NCBI RefSeq assembly: GCF_036884655.1
Contig: NC_088339.1
Location: 30,527,001-30,591,000 of the forward strand
Source of the DNA: Musa acuminata AAA Group
Lineage: Eukaryota > Streptophyta > Magnoliopsida > Zingiberales > Musaceae
Length of the DNA stretch: 64,000 nt
Direction: 5' to 3'
The notes under the pieces are model-generated. The model did not search any database, was not told where the DNA came from, and saw only the letters and a program-made list of their open reading frames with translations. Position 1 is the first letter of the stretch. Each line of letters opens with the position of its first letter. Shown here piece by piece: positions 43,061-54,354 of this stretch. Position numbers and translations under genes: made by a program.

Positions 43061-46000
43061 AGGCGTCGTTCGCCGATCGATCTCGGAACCCGTCCCGCTC
43101 TTATCTACGCCGCTCCTCGGTCGGCAGCGGAGGAGGAGGAGAAGGACGACGAGGCCAGGAGAAGATGCCGAGGAAGTGAGAGGAAGAGACGATGTCGGAA
43201 GAGGAAGAGGGAGAGGGGGAGGATTGGTCGAACGAGCCGCCCTCACGCGAGTGGGACCACCGAACCAAGCGAGGATGACTCGTCCGGGAGGCACGTGCCG
43301 GACTGGACCAACGTACGTGTCGATCTGAACCATCGCACGTGTCCCGGCCCAGTTACATCAACAGTCCATCAATCAACACTCGATGTGCTTCTCATCTGTG
43401 ATTTAATAGCTGAACATTAATTAATAGTAATATTTATTAGATGATTTTTGAGATGTAATTTAATTTTCATTAATTTCAAAATTTATAATGTGAAAAGAAG
43501 GATTTTTTTATAAATATAAGGCCCAAAACTAAAATTATAGTTATAAAATTCAGACTTGAAAAAATGGACGTCTAAACTTCTAACATATTATATTATTAAT
43601 TTTATTATTTTAGAGTAAAAAGATTGCAACATCATCAACTCATTACTTGTTATCATATAAAATTATGTATTTTATTACTCTCTTATCGTACTCTCCATCA
43701 TCCTCATAAAATTTATTCCTATAATATTATATATTTAATTTTTTAAATATAATATAAAATTATTAAATCAATAATTCGATTGGTTCATCCACTGGTTCAA
43801 TTAATAGTTAACTGATCCAACCTAAGGCTATGGGTATTACGTCAGAAAAATATAAAAATTATGTACCATAAATTATAAAAATCACGTTTTTATTTTTGAA
43901 TTATCAAAATCATTGATTTTATAAGTGATTATAGATAGAGTACTTTAAGATTAAAATTTTTTTTTGTGTGATAGTTGTTAAACCAGCAATATTTTATGGA
44001 TCTAAGTATTAAGTAGTTAATGTATATATAAAAGATTTGTATAACTAAGATGAAAATGTCATGATGAATGTATGAAATTCTTGTGAAAGATTATTAAAAA
44101 ATATTTTTATTTATAAATAATTAAGTATCGTTTTAGTAGAGAATAAATTACGATGGAATCATTTAAGATGACGATAAAAGATAGATGGAAAGAGAATCAT
44201 TTAAGATGAATGGATATAGAGACCTAATAATAAAGTCATTAATAGTACGAGAAGATAAAATAAAACTTAAAAATATATTATAAAAAACTATAAATAAAAA
44301 TAAAAATTTTATACCTATCTTAATTAGGATAAAACATTCATAAACCCAAACAACTAGGATTTACAAATTTATTGGTGCTGTTATGATTCATGAGTAACTT
44401 ATATGTTTACTATGGAAGAATTGGACGAAAAAGAAAGCTTACTGGTAACACTTTCTTTCTATTGTCTTTTCTTTTGTTTTTTTGTCACGGATGAAGGTAG
44501 GTTTTGCTTGGTGTTTGTAAACATGATTTCCTCAATATTTAATGAATTCAGATGTTAAATACATGTCGATTTGAATTAGTTGGAGCATAGAGAAGTAAAT
44601 GAGAGATGAATTAAGTTCCAACTGCTACGACCACAACGAAGCAAATCAGAAGTGAAATTGAATACCCACCAAATTTGATGTTGTTTCTTATCTATCCATA
44701 TTTATGGTCTTCAAAAATTTAATGAACGGATTGCAAGTTCCTATCAAATCTCTTCATATGTAAATTGTTGCCGCAATCATGTCAATGATTGACATTTATC
44801 TAGAAATATTTTTTAAGAATAATTAGTTCATCACCAATTTTCATTTTGTTTTAATTTTTTTCAATATTTTTTGGAAAAGAAAAAATTGTAGTCCACCAGA
44901 ACAGGAAATTGATTCTTAGTTCAACAACAACTCCAACCATAATAAAGCAGAAATATACCGTCTTTCAATCATTTATGATGCTTGGGAACTAAGAGAGATT
45001 AGATCCAATTACACTAATATCTTAGTATCCAAAAGTTGTAGATCAAAATGAAGTAAGATATTAAAATAAAAAATCTATTTATAAATTAAGACTATGTATA
45101 TTAATTCTTACAAATCAAATATAAATTTATTATGTTCTATACATGTCAAGAGGACAGGTTTCCGATACTAAAATTTGAACCATGGAAATAAAATTTTCAT
45201 ATTTAGAGATAAAATTACATGCATTAATCCACTTTAGATTCCCTGTTGATGGGAACCTTTTATGTTGGATATATATTTTCAAAATAATTTAGCAAGGCTT
45301 AGCTTCCAAGTTCATGTTTGGACTATGTAGCTGGCCAAGATTAAAGTTTGAGTTGGGCACACTACCATGGTATCATTTGTAGAATCACAATGTTGTCTTT
45401 ATCTCAAGTGTTCTTGCAGGTGTAGTTCAACAACTCTCTCCTACCTTGACTAGCCTTCTTCAGGGATAGAAAGAATTCAATTTGCCTTGTTCATTGACTG
45501 ACCAAGTTCATCTCTTTGGGTTTTCCCAAAGTCAGATACATAGATTTGATCACAAGCTTCTTCAGCGAATAAAAGTGACATGATCATTTTCTTAAGATCT
45601 TAAACAAATGGCATGCACTGTTCTTCTGTTGCCATATGACCTAACCCTGACCTCCTCTCTCTACCCTGGAAATACCCTTCTCCTGCAGTCTAAAACAAAT
45701 GTGATGTCTCGAGGCTTGTTTAAGGATGCAGCTTGTCAGTCAGTATTCCATGTTGAAGATTATGTTGACACAACAATCTTGACTGAGCCATGTGGAAGAC
45801 TAAGGTGAGAAGGTTTGCATAGTTTCCGACGCAATATATTATGAACACATTCCACACAGCAAGACGATGGAAATTTCTAGCACTGGGCTTGTGGAACTCA
45901 TTGTGCTGCATTGTCAATTCGACAGCCACAACATCCAACCCAGCTTCTTCCTCTCCCTCTTTAGCTCCAAGTATCACACGTTGAATTGCCGTGCTGGTCA

Positions 46001-47640
46001 CACACACTGGGGGCGTCTTCAGCAGCAAGATCCCAAAGTAGGTACAAAGGTGTGATGTTGACCATTTGCTTGTGGGTGGCAGTCTCATAAAGAGGCTCAC
46101 TTTCATGCACTGTTGACGTTGGAAACCTTTGCATGGGTAGCCACACATCTGCGAAGCTTCAGAACGCCTCTCTCCTCTCCCAAGGAGGCAACAAACTCGT
46201 CGTGTTTGGATTTGGTGGAAGTCAATAGCAGGTGGATGCATTGCGGAGTAGTTGGCTGTCATGCTTTTGGCTTGTAGAAGACATGAGCTGAAACCTCAAA
46301 TCAAATTTCTAATGATACTTCAATCTTTAACGAGCCAGAAATGACATGGTCTCCCAGATTTCTCACATCAAACAGCAGGTCAAATTCAATGAACATCATC
46401 CTTTTCTACAGGAGGGACAATTGACAGTAGCTGAAATATCACATCAAGAAAAACGATGGGTTCTGCTAAACTGGAGCCTGGACAATAGTATTCAATCAAC
46501 AGGCATAGGATCCTATTCCTCGCCAACATCGATCGAGGTGGGCATCCATTAAACATCTCTTTTTTGACATCAGGTGGAAGTTGACAGCAGCAGAAAAAAC
46601 TCAGATGCAGAAGAATGCAGTATGTTTACTCAAAGCTGGAGCCTACACGATAATTACGTAATGAAGAGGTAAAGGACTTCCTCTTACTTGGACGTGGAAT
46701 TAAAAGGGTGGCAATCCATCCATATCATACTGGTATGTGTTCCTCTCAAGTACAAACCTCCATCAAGATGGACCTCTCCATTGATGAGCTAAAATAGGAA
46801 GCATCATTTAATGAGCAGATCAGATCCTCAACTGTAAGTAGATGGATCCTAAATTGGATCTGCCCCTGGAACTGATCTCTGGGATGGATTCTCTCCGAAT
46901 CTTTCTTACCTTGCCTAATTTTTATATATACACACTAATATAACATAAAAAATACTGTATTGTTGCATCGACCAACTGCTGTATTCTTAGATTATATTAG
47001 TCTGTAATTCATCGATATTAGATTTTTCTTCTGTTAAGGCTTTCTCTTCTAATTGAACAATGAGAGGTGGAATGAGAAACATGGACAGGATCAAATATTG
47101 CTCAGGTAATTAGTGTGGTCATGAAATTGACTCGACCTAATCATTTATTGACTGTTCGGTGTGGATCTTATGAAACCATGAAGCATGAGCTCACCAAATA
47201 AGATTCTACTTAATTTAATTAAAAGAATTTAAGAGAATAATATTAGTTCGAAGAATTTAAATGTGAGTATATATCCAGAGAGTGTTTTTTTTAGATGATA
47301 CCACATCGTTGATGCCTTGTCGAATGGACGGCAGATATAAAGTCACACAGAAGTGATGGCGACGTACATATATAAATTAAAATAATTAATTAAATGAGAA
47401 TTGTGAGTAAATAAATTTGAAATCGATTTAACTGTCTGAATTCATTAAAAATCCAAATAATGAGATGCAATTTACAGGCGTCGAGTAAACATATTGCAGG
47501 AAAAATAGTCATAAATTTCATGGTATTTAATGTCGAGTAAATTAAATTAGAGATTTTTTTTCTCATTTGTAATACATGTAATATTATGCGTTGGAAACGT
47601 TAGAAAGATCTATGCGGGCGGGAGGTGACTCTCGTAGATG
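43061..47640. other. RING gene promoter and AT-rich intergenic DNA
   Basis: Bases 43061-43330 are GC-rich with GAGGA-type repeats and would be the promoter of the RING gene. 43400-45300 is strongly AT-rich, with nothing recognised. 45600-46760 has more balanced composition and several overlapping medium frames, including a 180-codon one on the minus strand at 45720-46262. None resembles a known family. Confidence 0.45.
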
Positions 47641-48723
47641 TATAATAAAGCGTTTCGGCCTCCTTCCCAAAACACCGCTGGCTTTGGATTTTGGAATAAC
47701 AAAAGGCTAAAAAAAGAGAGGAAGAAAAAAAGCTCGCTCCTTTCTCTTCCACGCCCCCTCTCTCCATCTCTCTTTTCTGGAAGGAGGACGCGGCCCAAAC
47801 CCTAGAGGAAGGAGGGCAAGGGATCGAGGAGGAGGCCGCGTGGTGATCCATATGTGAGCGCAGGAATCCGGTGGAAGCTTCTCGTCACTTGTCTCCTCTT
47901 CCTCGCATCCAATCCGAGGTTATGACCGGATCTCTTGCCATCGCTCTCTTTTCCCACTTCCGTTGCCTTCTTTCAGCATTTGTGTCTCTCGAGGATTTAA
48001 TTTGCTCGCAGAATGGATCCGGAGTACGGTCCATCTCGATCGGATTTTGCAGCGGCGGCTTGGGGGTTTCTGCTTCTGTTTTGTCATTTATTTTATTTTT
48101 TTATTTTTTTCCCCCTTTTTGTTGGTTTGAAGGAAGATTTCGTGAAGCTACGGTTTGGGTATGACGCGCTCTGAGCTATGTCCATGTGGGGTGATTCAAA
48201 GAGGGATTTTTTGACATCTGGATCCCGCTTGGATTTTTGTGTTTCGTGTCGAAGCATTTGAATCTGCTGATGGAAAGATGCGGCCTTTTCTTATTCCTTT
48301 TTGATCAAATTCGTTATAGTTTATTTGGTTTGCTGGCGGCTTTGATGATTCACAATTTCTGCTTGTTGATATTTCCGGACACAAATGTTTTGATTTGAAA
48401 ATTCGTCAATGTTTTAGCCTTTCAACACTGTTCAGATTGCCCGTTTTCGTTTCATTTCCTTAGTTTCTGTGGGAATATTGTCTCAGTTAGATCGCCTTTG
48501 GTGCATAAGATTCTAGAAAAAATAAAGGTAGAAAAATTCCTTCCTTTTTTGGAAATGGTGGTAAGATGTTGTCCATGATGATTAATGAGATCCACCAATC
48601 TTTTTTGAGCTTTAATTTCCACATTCTGATGAAAATTTAGTATTTGGCACGTCTCCAGGTGCTGTCATTGATCTTTAATTCCGGGTAATCAAGAGGGAGC
48701 GTGAAAACCTTCCATCGATCATC
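47641..48723 (+). other. FatB 5' leader with UTR intron
   Basis: A purine/pyrimidine-rich stretch (47680-47840) resembles the core promoter and leader of a housekeeping gene. A good acceptor (CACGTCTCCAG) ends at about 48659, followed by 64 untranslated bases and the FatB ATG at 48724, so a 5' UTR intron of several hundred bases is likely. The donor is uncertain; one candidate is CCGAG|GTTATG at about 47919. The 97-codon frame at 47871-48164 lacks an ATG start and is not counted. Confidence 0.5.
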
Positions 48724-51722
48724 ATGGTTGCTTCCATGGCGGTGGCCTCGGCCTTCTTCCCCGGCCCGTCTTCCTCGTCTGTGGTTTCAGCAAAAGCATC
48801 AAAAGCCATTGGTGAAGGCCCTGAAAACTTGGGCGTCCGAGGCATTGTAGCCAAGCCTATGTCAGTGTCAGGTGCCATGGAGGTTAAGGCGCAGGCCCAA
48901 GCACTTCCTAAGGTCAACGGTACTAAGGTCGGCCTGAAAACTGAAGCCCAAAAGGTCGAGGAAGATTCTCCATCGGCACCGAGAACATTCTACAATCAAC
49001 TGCCGGACTGGAGCTTTCTTTTTGCTGCCATAACAACTATCTTCTTGGCTGCGGAGAAGCAATTTACCCTGATTGACTGGAAGCCCAGGCGGCCTGACAT
49101 GCTTGCTGATGCATTTGGGCTCGGGAAGATCATGCCAGATGGGCTAGTTTTCAGGCAGAATTTCTCCATCAGGTCTTATGAGATAGGGGCAGATCGAACA
49201 GCTTCTATAGAGACTTTAATGAACCATCTACAGGTTTGGTGGAAGATAACTGCTCGGGTCACCTGATTTTTTTTTTTTTTTTGATTTCACAATGATAACG
49301 CATCCTCTTATTCTGTATATTGTGCAGGAAACAGCTCTTAACCATGTAAGGAGCGTTGGCCTCCTAGGTGATGGCTTTGGTTCGACCCCTGAAATGAGCA
49401 AGAGAAATTTGATCTGGGTTGTCACAAAAATGCAGGTCATTGTAGAAAAATATCCTTCCTGGTGCGTTCTTTCCCCATGTCAGATTTTTTTTTTCTCAAT
49501 CAATTAAAAGGATAACCCATCTTAGTACCTTCCTTAGATACATTTGCTTGAACTCTATGCAAGTTTTTTGCTGCAAGGAATTTGTTTTAGTTCTCCGCAT
49601 GCATGTTTGCCACTTGTTTGTTCTGTGTGTACCATAAATTTTCTTCAGTGCATGGGTGGAGAATTTGTCTTAATTAAGTTCGAAATTAATGGCAGTGTTG
49701 TGACCTACAAGCTGACTAAGTTCTTTTAAAAGTCAAGCTCTTCATAATAGTCGTTTGAACTCTTGTTTTGATTTTGCATTAACTGTTACCTCCTTTCTTG
49801 CCTAACGTGGACTGTGTTATGGATTACGACTGCTTTTGATTTTTTATGTCAGTTCCTAGATCAGCCTCATTAATGGGTTCATATTCAGTTACTAGATCAC
49901 CCTCCTTAAATATAGCTTTTCATTGCTAGATTGAACAAACTGATGTACTGTTTGTTCATCTTATAGTGGTTTCTGTATGCATTGTTTTTAAAATTGGGAA
50001 TCACAACCTACCTTTTCTTTTCAGGGAAGATGTTGTTGAAGTAGATTCATGGGTGGCTCCATCTGGGAAAAATGGGATGCGCCGTGACTGGCATGTTCGT
50101 GACTACCGAACAGGGAAAACTGTTCTGAGAGCAACCAGGTTGGTTTCTGCATTTAGTTTCACAGATTCTCTCATGCAGCGACAGCAATTTGCGATTGTTC
50201 ACCTCTTAATGTTTTTTTTTTTTTTGCAAATGTTATGTGGCTTATATATGTTTCTTGGCTTTGGCCTTCCACTTTCAGTGTGTGGGTAATGATGAACAAA
50301 CAGACAAGGAAATTGTCTAAAATTCCAGAGGAAGTTAGGGCAGAAATAGGATCCTATTTTGTGGATCGTGGTCCTATTATAGAGGATGATAGCAGAAAGC
50401 TAGCAAAGCTTGATGATAGTACTGCAGATTATGTTCGAAAGGGGCTGACTGTATGTCTGTGAACTCCATCTTTAGTACTTATTATATCATCTATTTGTTC
50501 CTGTTCATGCCACATATGTGGTTTATAAGCATCTTCTTTGCTATTAAATGCAGCCTCGATGGGGTGATTTGGATATCAACCAACATGTGAACAATGTTAA
50601 GTATATTGGCTGGATCATCGAGGTAATGTAGTTAAGGTCACAAGATATTTATTAGAAATAGAAAATGATATCTTGAAACTGCATAAGTTTACACCTTGAC
50701 TCTGCTTAATTCTTTCTTTTTCATTTTGGAGAATTTTGTTCTCCATGTTGTCATCATATTGAAAATCAAAGATAGCCAGGTTCATTCTTAGAAATGTCTT
50801 TGTTTAAGTTTCTTATAGTGGAAGTATTGAAGATGTTGTATAAGGTCTTTACTAGTTGTATGGTCACATAACAAGCTATTTTATTAGAGTTCTAGCTTGA
50901 ATGTTTTTAGTATTAGGTTTTTCAGCAAACTTTTCTGTCCATGCCTGGCTGTCTTGAATATTCATAAATTCTACATTTTTAAACACCGACAGGCTTGTTA
51001 TGATGCATTACAAGATCTTATTTTAGCTGCTGAAGCTATATGCAACATCTTTCTGTCAGTTTTTAATTTTCTTGACCTACAAAATTTCAAACCATCAGCT
51101 CCTAATTACTTCATTCTGACTTCTGTATCGAATCGCACGTGGGAGGATCTTTTAACCTTTTACAACCTAAAGAACTCTTAGGTCTTAGGGTTGGTGGCTG
51201 CACATGGTTTTGGGTCCATGGAGTAACACCCCATGTTGCCTCTCATGTTTGCTTCATCTTTTATGAACATTCCTGGCCAGCAATTATGTTGGGTTTTGGC
51301 TTTTGAATAGTATCCACTTGCATCATTTTATAATAATGTTAGGCTGGTGGACCTACTGCGAACCCGTCGCTTCCATGATCAAGTATTTATGTACTATTTG
51401 ATGATGACCCTTCCTTTTTTGATCTTTATTATGCATGCAGAGTGCCCCAATCTCAATCCTGGAGAGCCATGAGCTCGCCGGAATGACATTAGAATACAGG
51501 AGGGAATGCGGGAAGGATAGCATGCTGCAATCGCTCACGGCTGTCGACGATGATGACGGCGATGGCAGCGCCCCTGAAGGATCACCCGGGGCTGGCATTG
51601 AGTGCCGGCATCTTCTGCGTCTCGAATGTGGGGCCGAGATCGTGAGGGGTCGGACCGAGTGGAGGCCTAAGCGTGCTCAGGGTCTCGAAACCAAGGGGCC
51701 ACTTCAAGCTGCTACCGTGTAA
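48724..51722 (+). CDS. FATB: Acyl-ACP thioesterase B, plastidic (FatB)
   Basis: Releases free fatty acids, mainly palmitate, from acyl carrier protein in the plastid stroma and so ends chain elongation. Exons: 48724-49233, 49328-49461, 50025-50138, 50279-50450, 50554-50622, 51441-51722 (426 codons plus TAA). The Ser/Ala-rich N-terminus is a plastid transit peptide. A hydrophobic stretch LPDWSFLFAAITTIFLAAEK at about residues 93-112 is the FatB-specific anchor. Catalytic residues known from the family are in place: Asp317, Asn319 and His321 in LDINQHVNNVKYIGW, and Glu355 in YRRECG, with Cys356 beside it. The D-x-N-x-H and +34 Glu spacing matches the studied FatB enzymes. The gene is intact. 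Chain-length preference cannot be read by eye. Confidence 0.95.
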
Positions 51723-54069
51723 TGCAACGATGGATCTGATCGGTATCTTGCTCTACTGCATGATTACCACCACTCTGTGGAAGGAGATGGAGACCATATA
51801 AATACAACAGCTTGTATCATCTGTTTTCTTTTCTACGCTTTTGTTCGCTTTTGGATCGTATTGGTGCCTTGTATGTAATTAATCATCGCGGATTATTGTT
51901 TGCAACTTGAAACTGCTGCTTGTGTTTGGTGATGGCTGCTGCAGTGATCGGATGAGGAAGAAGAAGGCCAGGCTGTTGTTGGTCCTGGACGCCAGCGATG
52001 CGTCCGCCGACATGTCGCACGGGTGTTCGACCTTTTGCCCCTGTGCGGTAATTTTCGAGGGTTTTAGCCGTACGCTGGCGGTCGTCAGGCTTTGGCTTGG
52101 GTTGTGTACGTGGCGCGCAAGCTTGTCGGAGAAGCCCCCAAAGGAGTCGTGTCAGGGACTCCGCAGCATTCGGAACTTGCACGTGCTTCTCGCGTGGACG
52201 TAAGCAAACTCGCTCCCTCTCTCTCTCTCTCTCTCTCCACTATCACCGTCTGATTCATCAAGATCAAAGGAAAAAAAGAAATATGAATGTGATTCTCGAT
52301 GAAGAAAAAAAATTAAATATTAAATTCAGGGACCATTTCTATCCAGTGGAAATAAAATTAAAAAAATAATAAAAAATTAATATTTGATCTCAAGTTTTTT
52401 CTTTTAGATTTAACGACGTTTTATGTTCTTAGGGCAAGAAAAAATTCCAATCATACCATCACGGAAATATATGCTCGAAAAATCGAATCAAAATTCCCAA
52501 CCGGTTTTGGTTCACATTCAGAAAAATAAAAAAAATCAAACTGATCCAAGAAAAATCGAATCAAATCAGAACCGACAAAATTGAGATTAATTTGAGTAGC
52601 TCAGTCTTTTGTGGGCTTTTGGACATGCATTGAAATTTCAGGGAATTAAGTTACATTTAGCCACGACTTAATCGTATGCTCAGTTGAAGAAGGAGGTGGG
52701 ATCAAATTGATGGTTCCTGTTCATGGTTAAGATTGGAAACTAGGTTTTCATGAACCTTTCTTAGCAGTACTAGTTTTCATCTGATACCCATCCGACTTTT
52801 TCACTTCTTTTAAATTTTCTGAATTTTTTTTCAAAGAAGAATATTTAATTGGTTCTCACGAATTTCATCCGAAAAATGCTTATTTCGTCAAATAAGGTTA
52901 AGTCTTTAAAAAAAACATCTTAATGCCACACAATAGATGCATCAATAGAAACTTTTTTTTTATTTTTTAATAATTTTTATTTTGAAATAATTTATAATTT
53001 GTGGGAGATTACTAGAGCTTTAAAAAAAATAATAAGAAACTTATTTTTTCGTATATTTAATTATCACACCATATGAATCACGCGTCTATTTCTCCTCCCG
53101 TGTGTGTCGTCTTGCCTTGTGCACTATGCGTATGAATCTAAATGATTACTTCCTTTGCATACTTATATATATGCTTTTCGAGATAACTAGTTGAAGCATT
53201 AAGTTGTTGATATATCTTGAATGATTTCTTAGACGATGTAGGTAGTGACGGATGATGAGGAGAGCGACGATGAGAGATGAGGACCGCTTTGCATGTGCGT
53301 CAACATTGACACAAATGTAGAGCGACGAAATGATTGCTTAGCAATTGCATCGATATCGACACAGACAAAGCGACCCTCACATCTCATTGTCGTTCTCCTC
53401 ATACACAACAATCACTCGTGGTCCTTAATGGTACCATCGTTCGTCACTATCAACGTCATTCGTTATCATTAGCTGAAATATTGAAAATATCTTTTTATTC
53501 ATTATTTTCGAGCTTCTCTCGATAAAATTGATGATGTTAGGATTAATGAAGTTAGATATTTTATTTTCATAACTATACAAATTCTAATATAAATTTAGAT
53601 CTAACTACATGAGATTCAAATAATTAACTCGATATTTCAATATTCGGAGAGAAACGTACGATCCATGTCACGAGATTGAATGATCCATCTTGAAGACACG
53701 AACGCATGTGAGCTCGTCACTCGCTTCCCGTTACTCTTCTCAAGTAAGATCGCGGATTTGATTGAGGTAATTTGTCGGGGGCATATCTTATCTTACGAAG
53801 CTCCGAGTTCGTGAAAAGACCCGTTCATCGTATTTACATTGTCAAGAGAATATTCATAAGATTTGGTGCTAATGTGACCAACCCTCTACAGAATCTGAAA
53901 GATCTATCACCGTACAATTGATGCGAAAATACTTTTAATTCACCGACAGTCGTAAACAATTTTCTAAGCATTTTAACACTGCCATCAGAAGCCGACGCTG
54001 TGGTGGCAACTCGAATCAAACACTGGTCGATGCATCTCTTACCTTTCTTAGAGATCGCACTCTTCATGG
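51723..54069. other. FatB 3' flank and intergenic DNA with a foldback relic
   Basis: FatB 3' UTR to about 51850. The frames in 51880-52200 are short and unsupported. A CT microsatellite lies at 52217-52237, then AT-rich DNA with AAAATCGAATCAAA-type words around 52480-52580. A diverged foldback-element copy lies at 53250-53620. No gene is recognised. Confidence 0.5.
53250..53620. mobile_element. Foldback / MITE-like element, diverged copy 2
   Basis: Bases 53400-53600 align by eye with 1880-2080 of copy 1. Shared words include AATCACTCGTGG versus AGTCACTCGTGG, then CATCGTT, then TCTCGATAAAATTGATGATGT versus TGTCGATAAAATCGATCATGT. The inner left arm is present as an inverted match (ATGAGGAGAGCGACGATGAG against CTCATTGTCGTTCTCCTCAT), but the outer left arm is missing, so the copy is truncated. 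It has no coding capacity. Confidence 0.6.
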
Positions 54070-54354
54070 CTACGCTCCGTAGCACTCTCTCAACAGGTCC
54101 TCGTCGGCGCCCACCGACACCGCAGCATGCAGATGCGAACGCAGACAAGGCGACCGAGCCCGGCGGAGGAACTCGCAGCAGACGCTGAAGGCCTCGAACA
54201 CGGCGTCGACGGCGGAGCACGAGTCCGAGACGTAGTCAGGCAGCTCGACTCGGCACCCCGCCTCCGCCTCCGCTATGCCATTCCCGCAGACGACGACGAG
54301 GAAGGCGGCGACGAGGGGCAGAGCAGCGGCGGAGAGCAGAAGCCTCAACGTCAT
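54070..54354 (-). CDS. Small secreted six-cysteine protein, prolamin-like (ECA1/EC1-type) candidate
   Basis: Single-exon frame of 94 codons plus TAG. A strong signal peptide covers about residues 1-30 (LLLSAAALPLVAAFLVVV). The mature part has six cysteines at positions 34, 46, 59, 60, 70 and 91, that is C-x11-C-x12-CC-x9-C-x20-C. This spacing, with a single CC pair, resembles the plant prolamin-like domain of ECA1 gametogenesis-related and egg-cell-secreted proteins. It does not match the eight-cysteine lipid-transfer pattern. The coding block is GC-rich within AT-rich DNA. The assignment rests on cysteine spacing only. The partly open opposite strand over the same bases is taken as a composition effect. 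Confidence 0.62.
   Translation of the reverse strand: MTLRLLLSAAALPLVAAFLVVVCGNGIAEAEAGCRVELPDYVSDSCSAVDAVFEAFSVCCEFLRRARSPCLRSHLHAAVSVGADEDLLRECYGA

Noticed and set aside
45720..46262. 180-codon minus-strand frame
   Set aside because: No recognised domain, and another frame over the same bases is also open for 61 codons. No promoter signal was found. Kept out of the gene list, although a degenerate gene copy is not excluded.
46384..46760. Possible diverged tandem duplication (TTGACAGTAGCTGAAA versus TTGACAGCAGCAGAAA, CTGGAGCCT twice)
   Set aside because: Similarity is patchy and may be chance; needs a dot-plot before it can be called.
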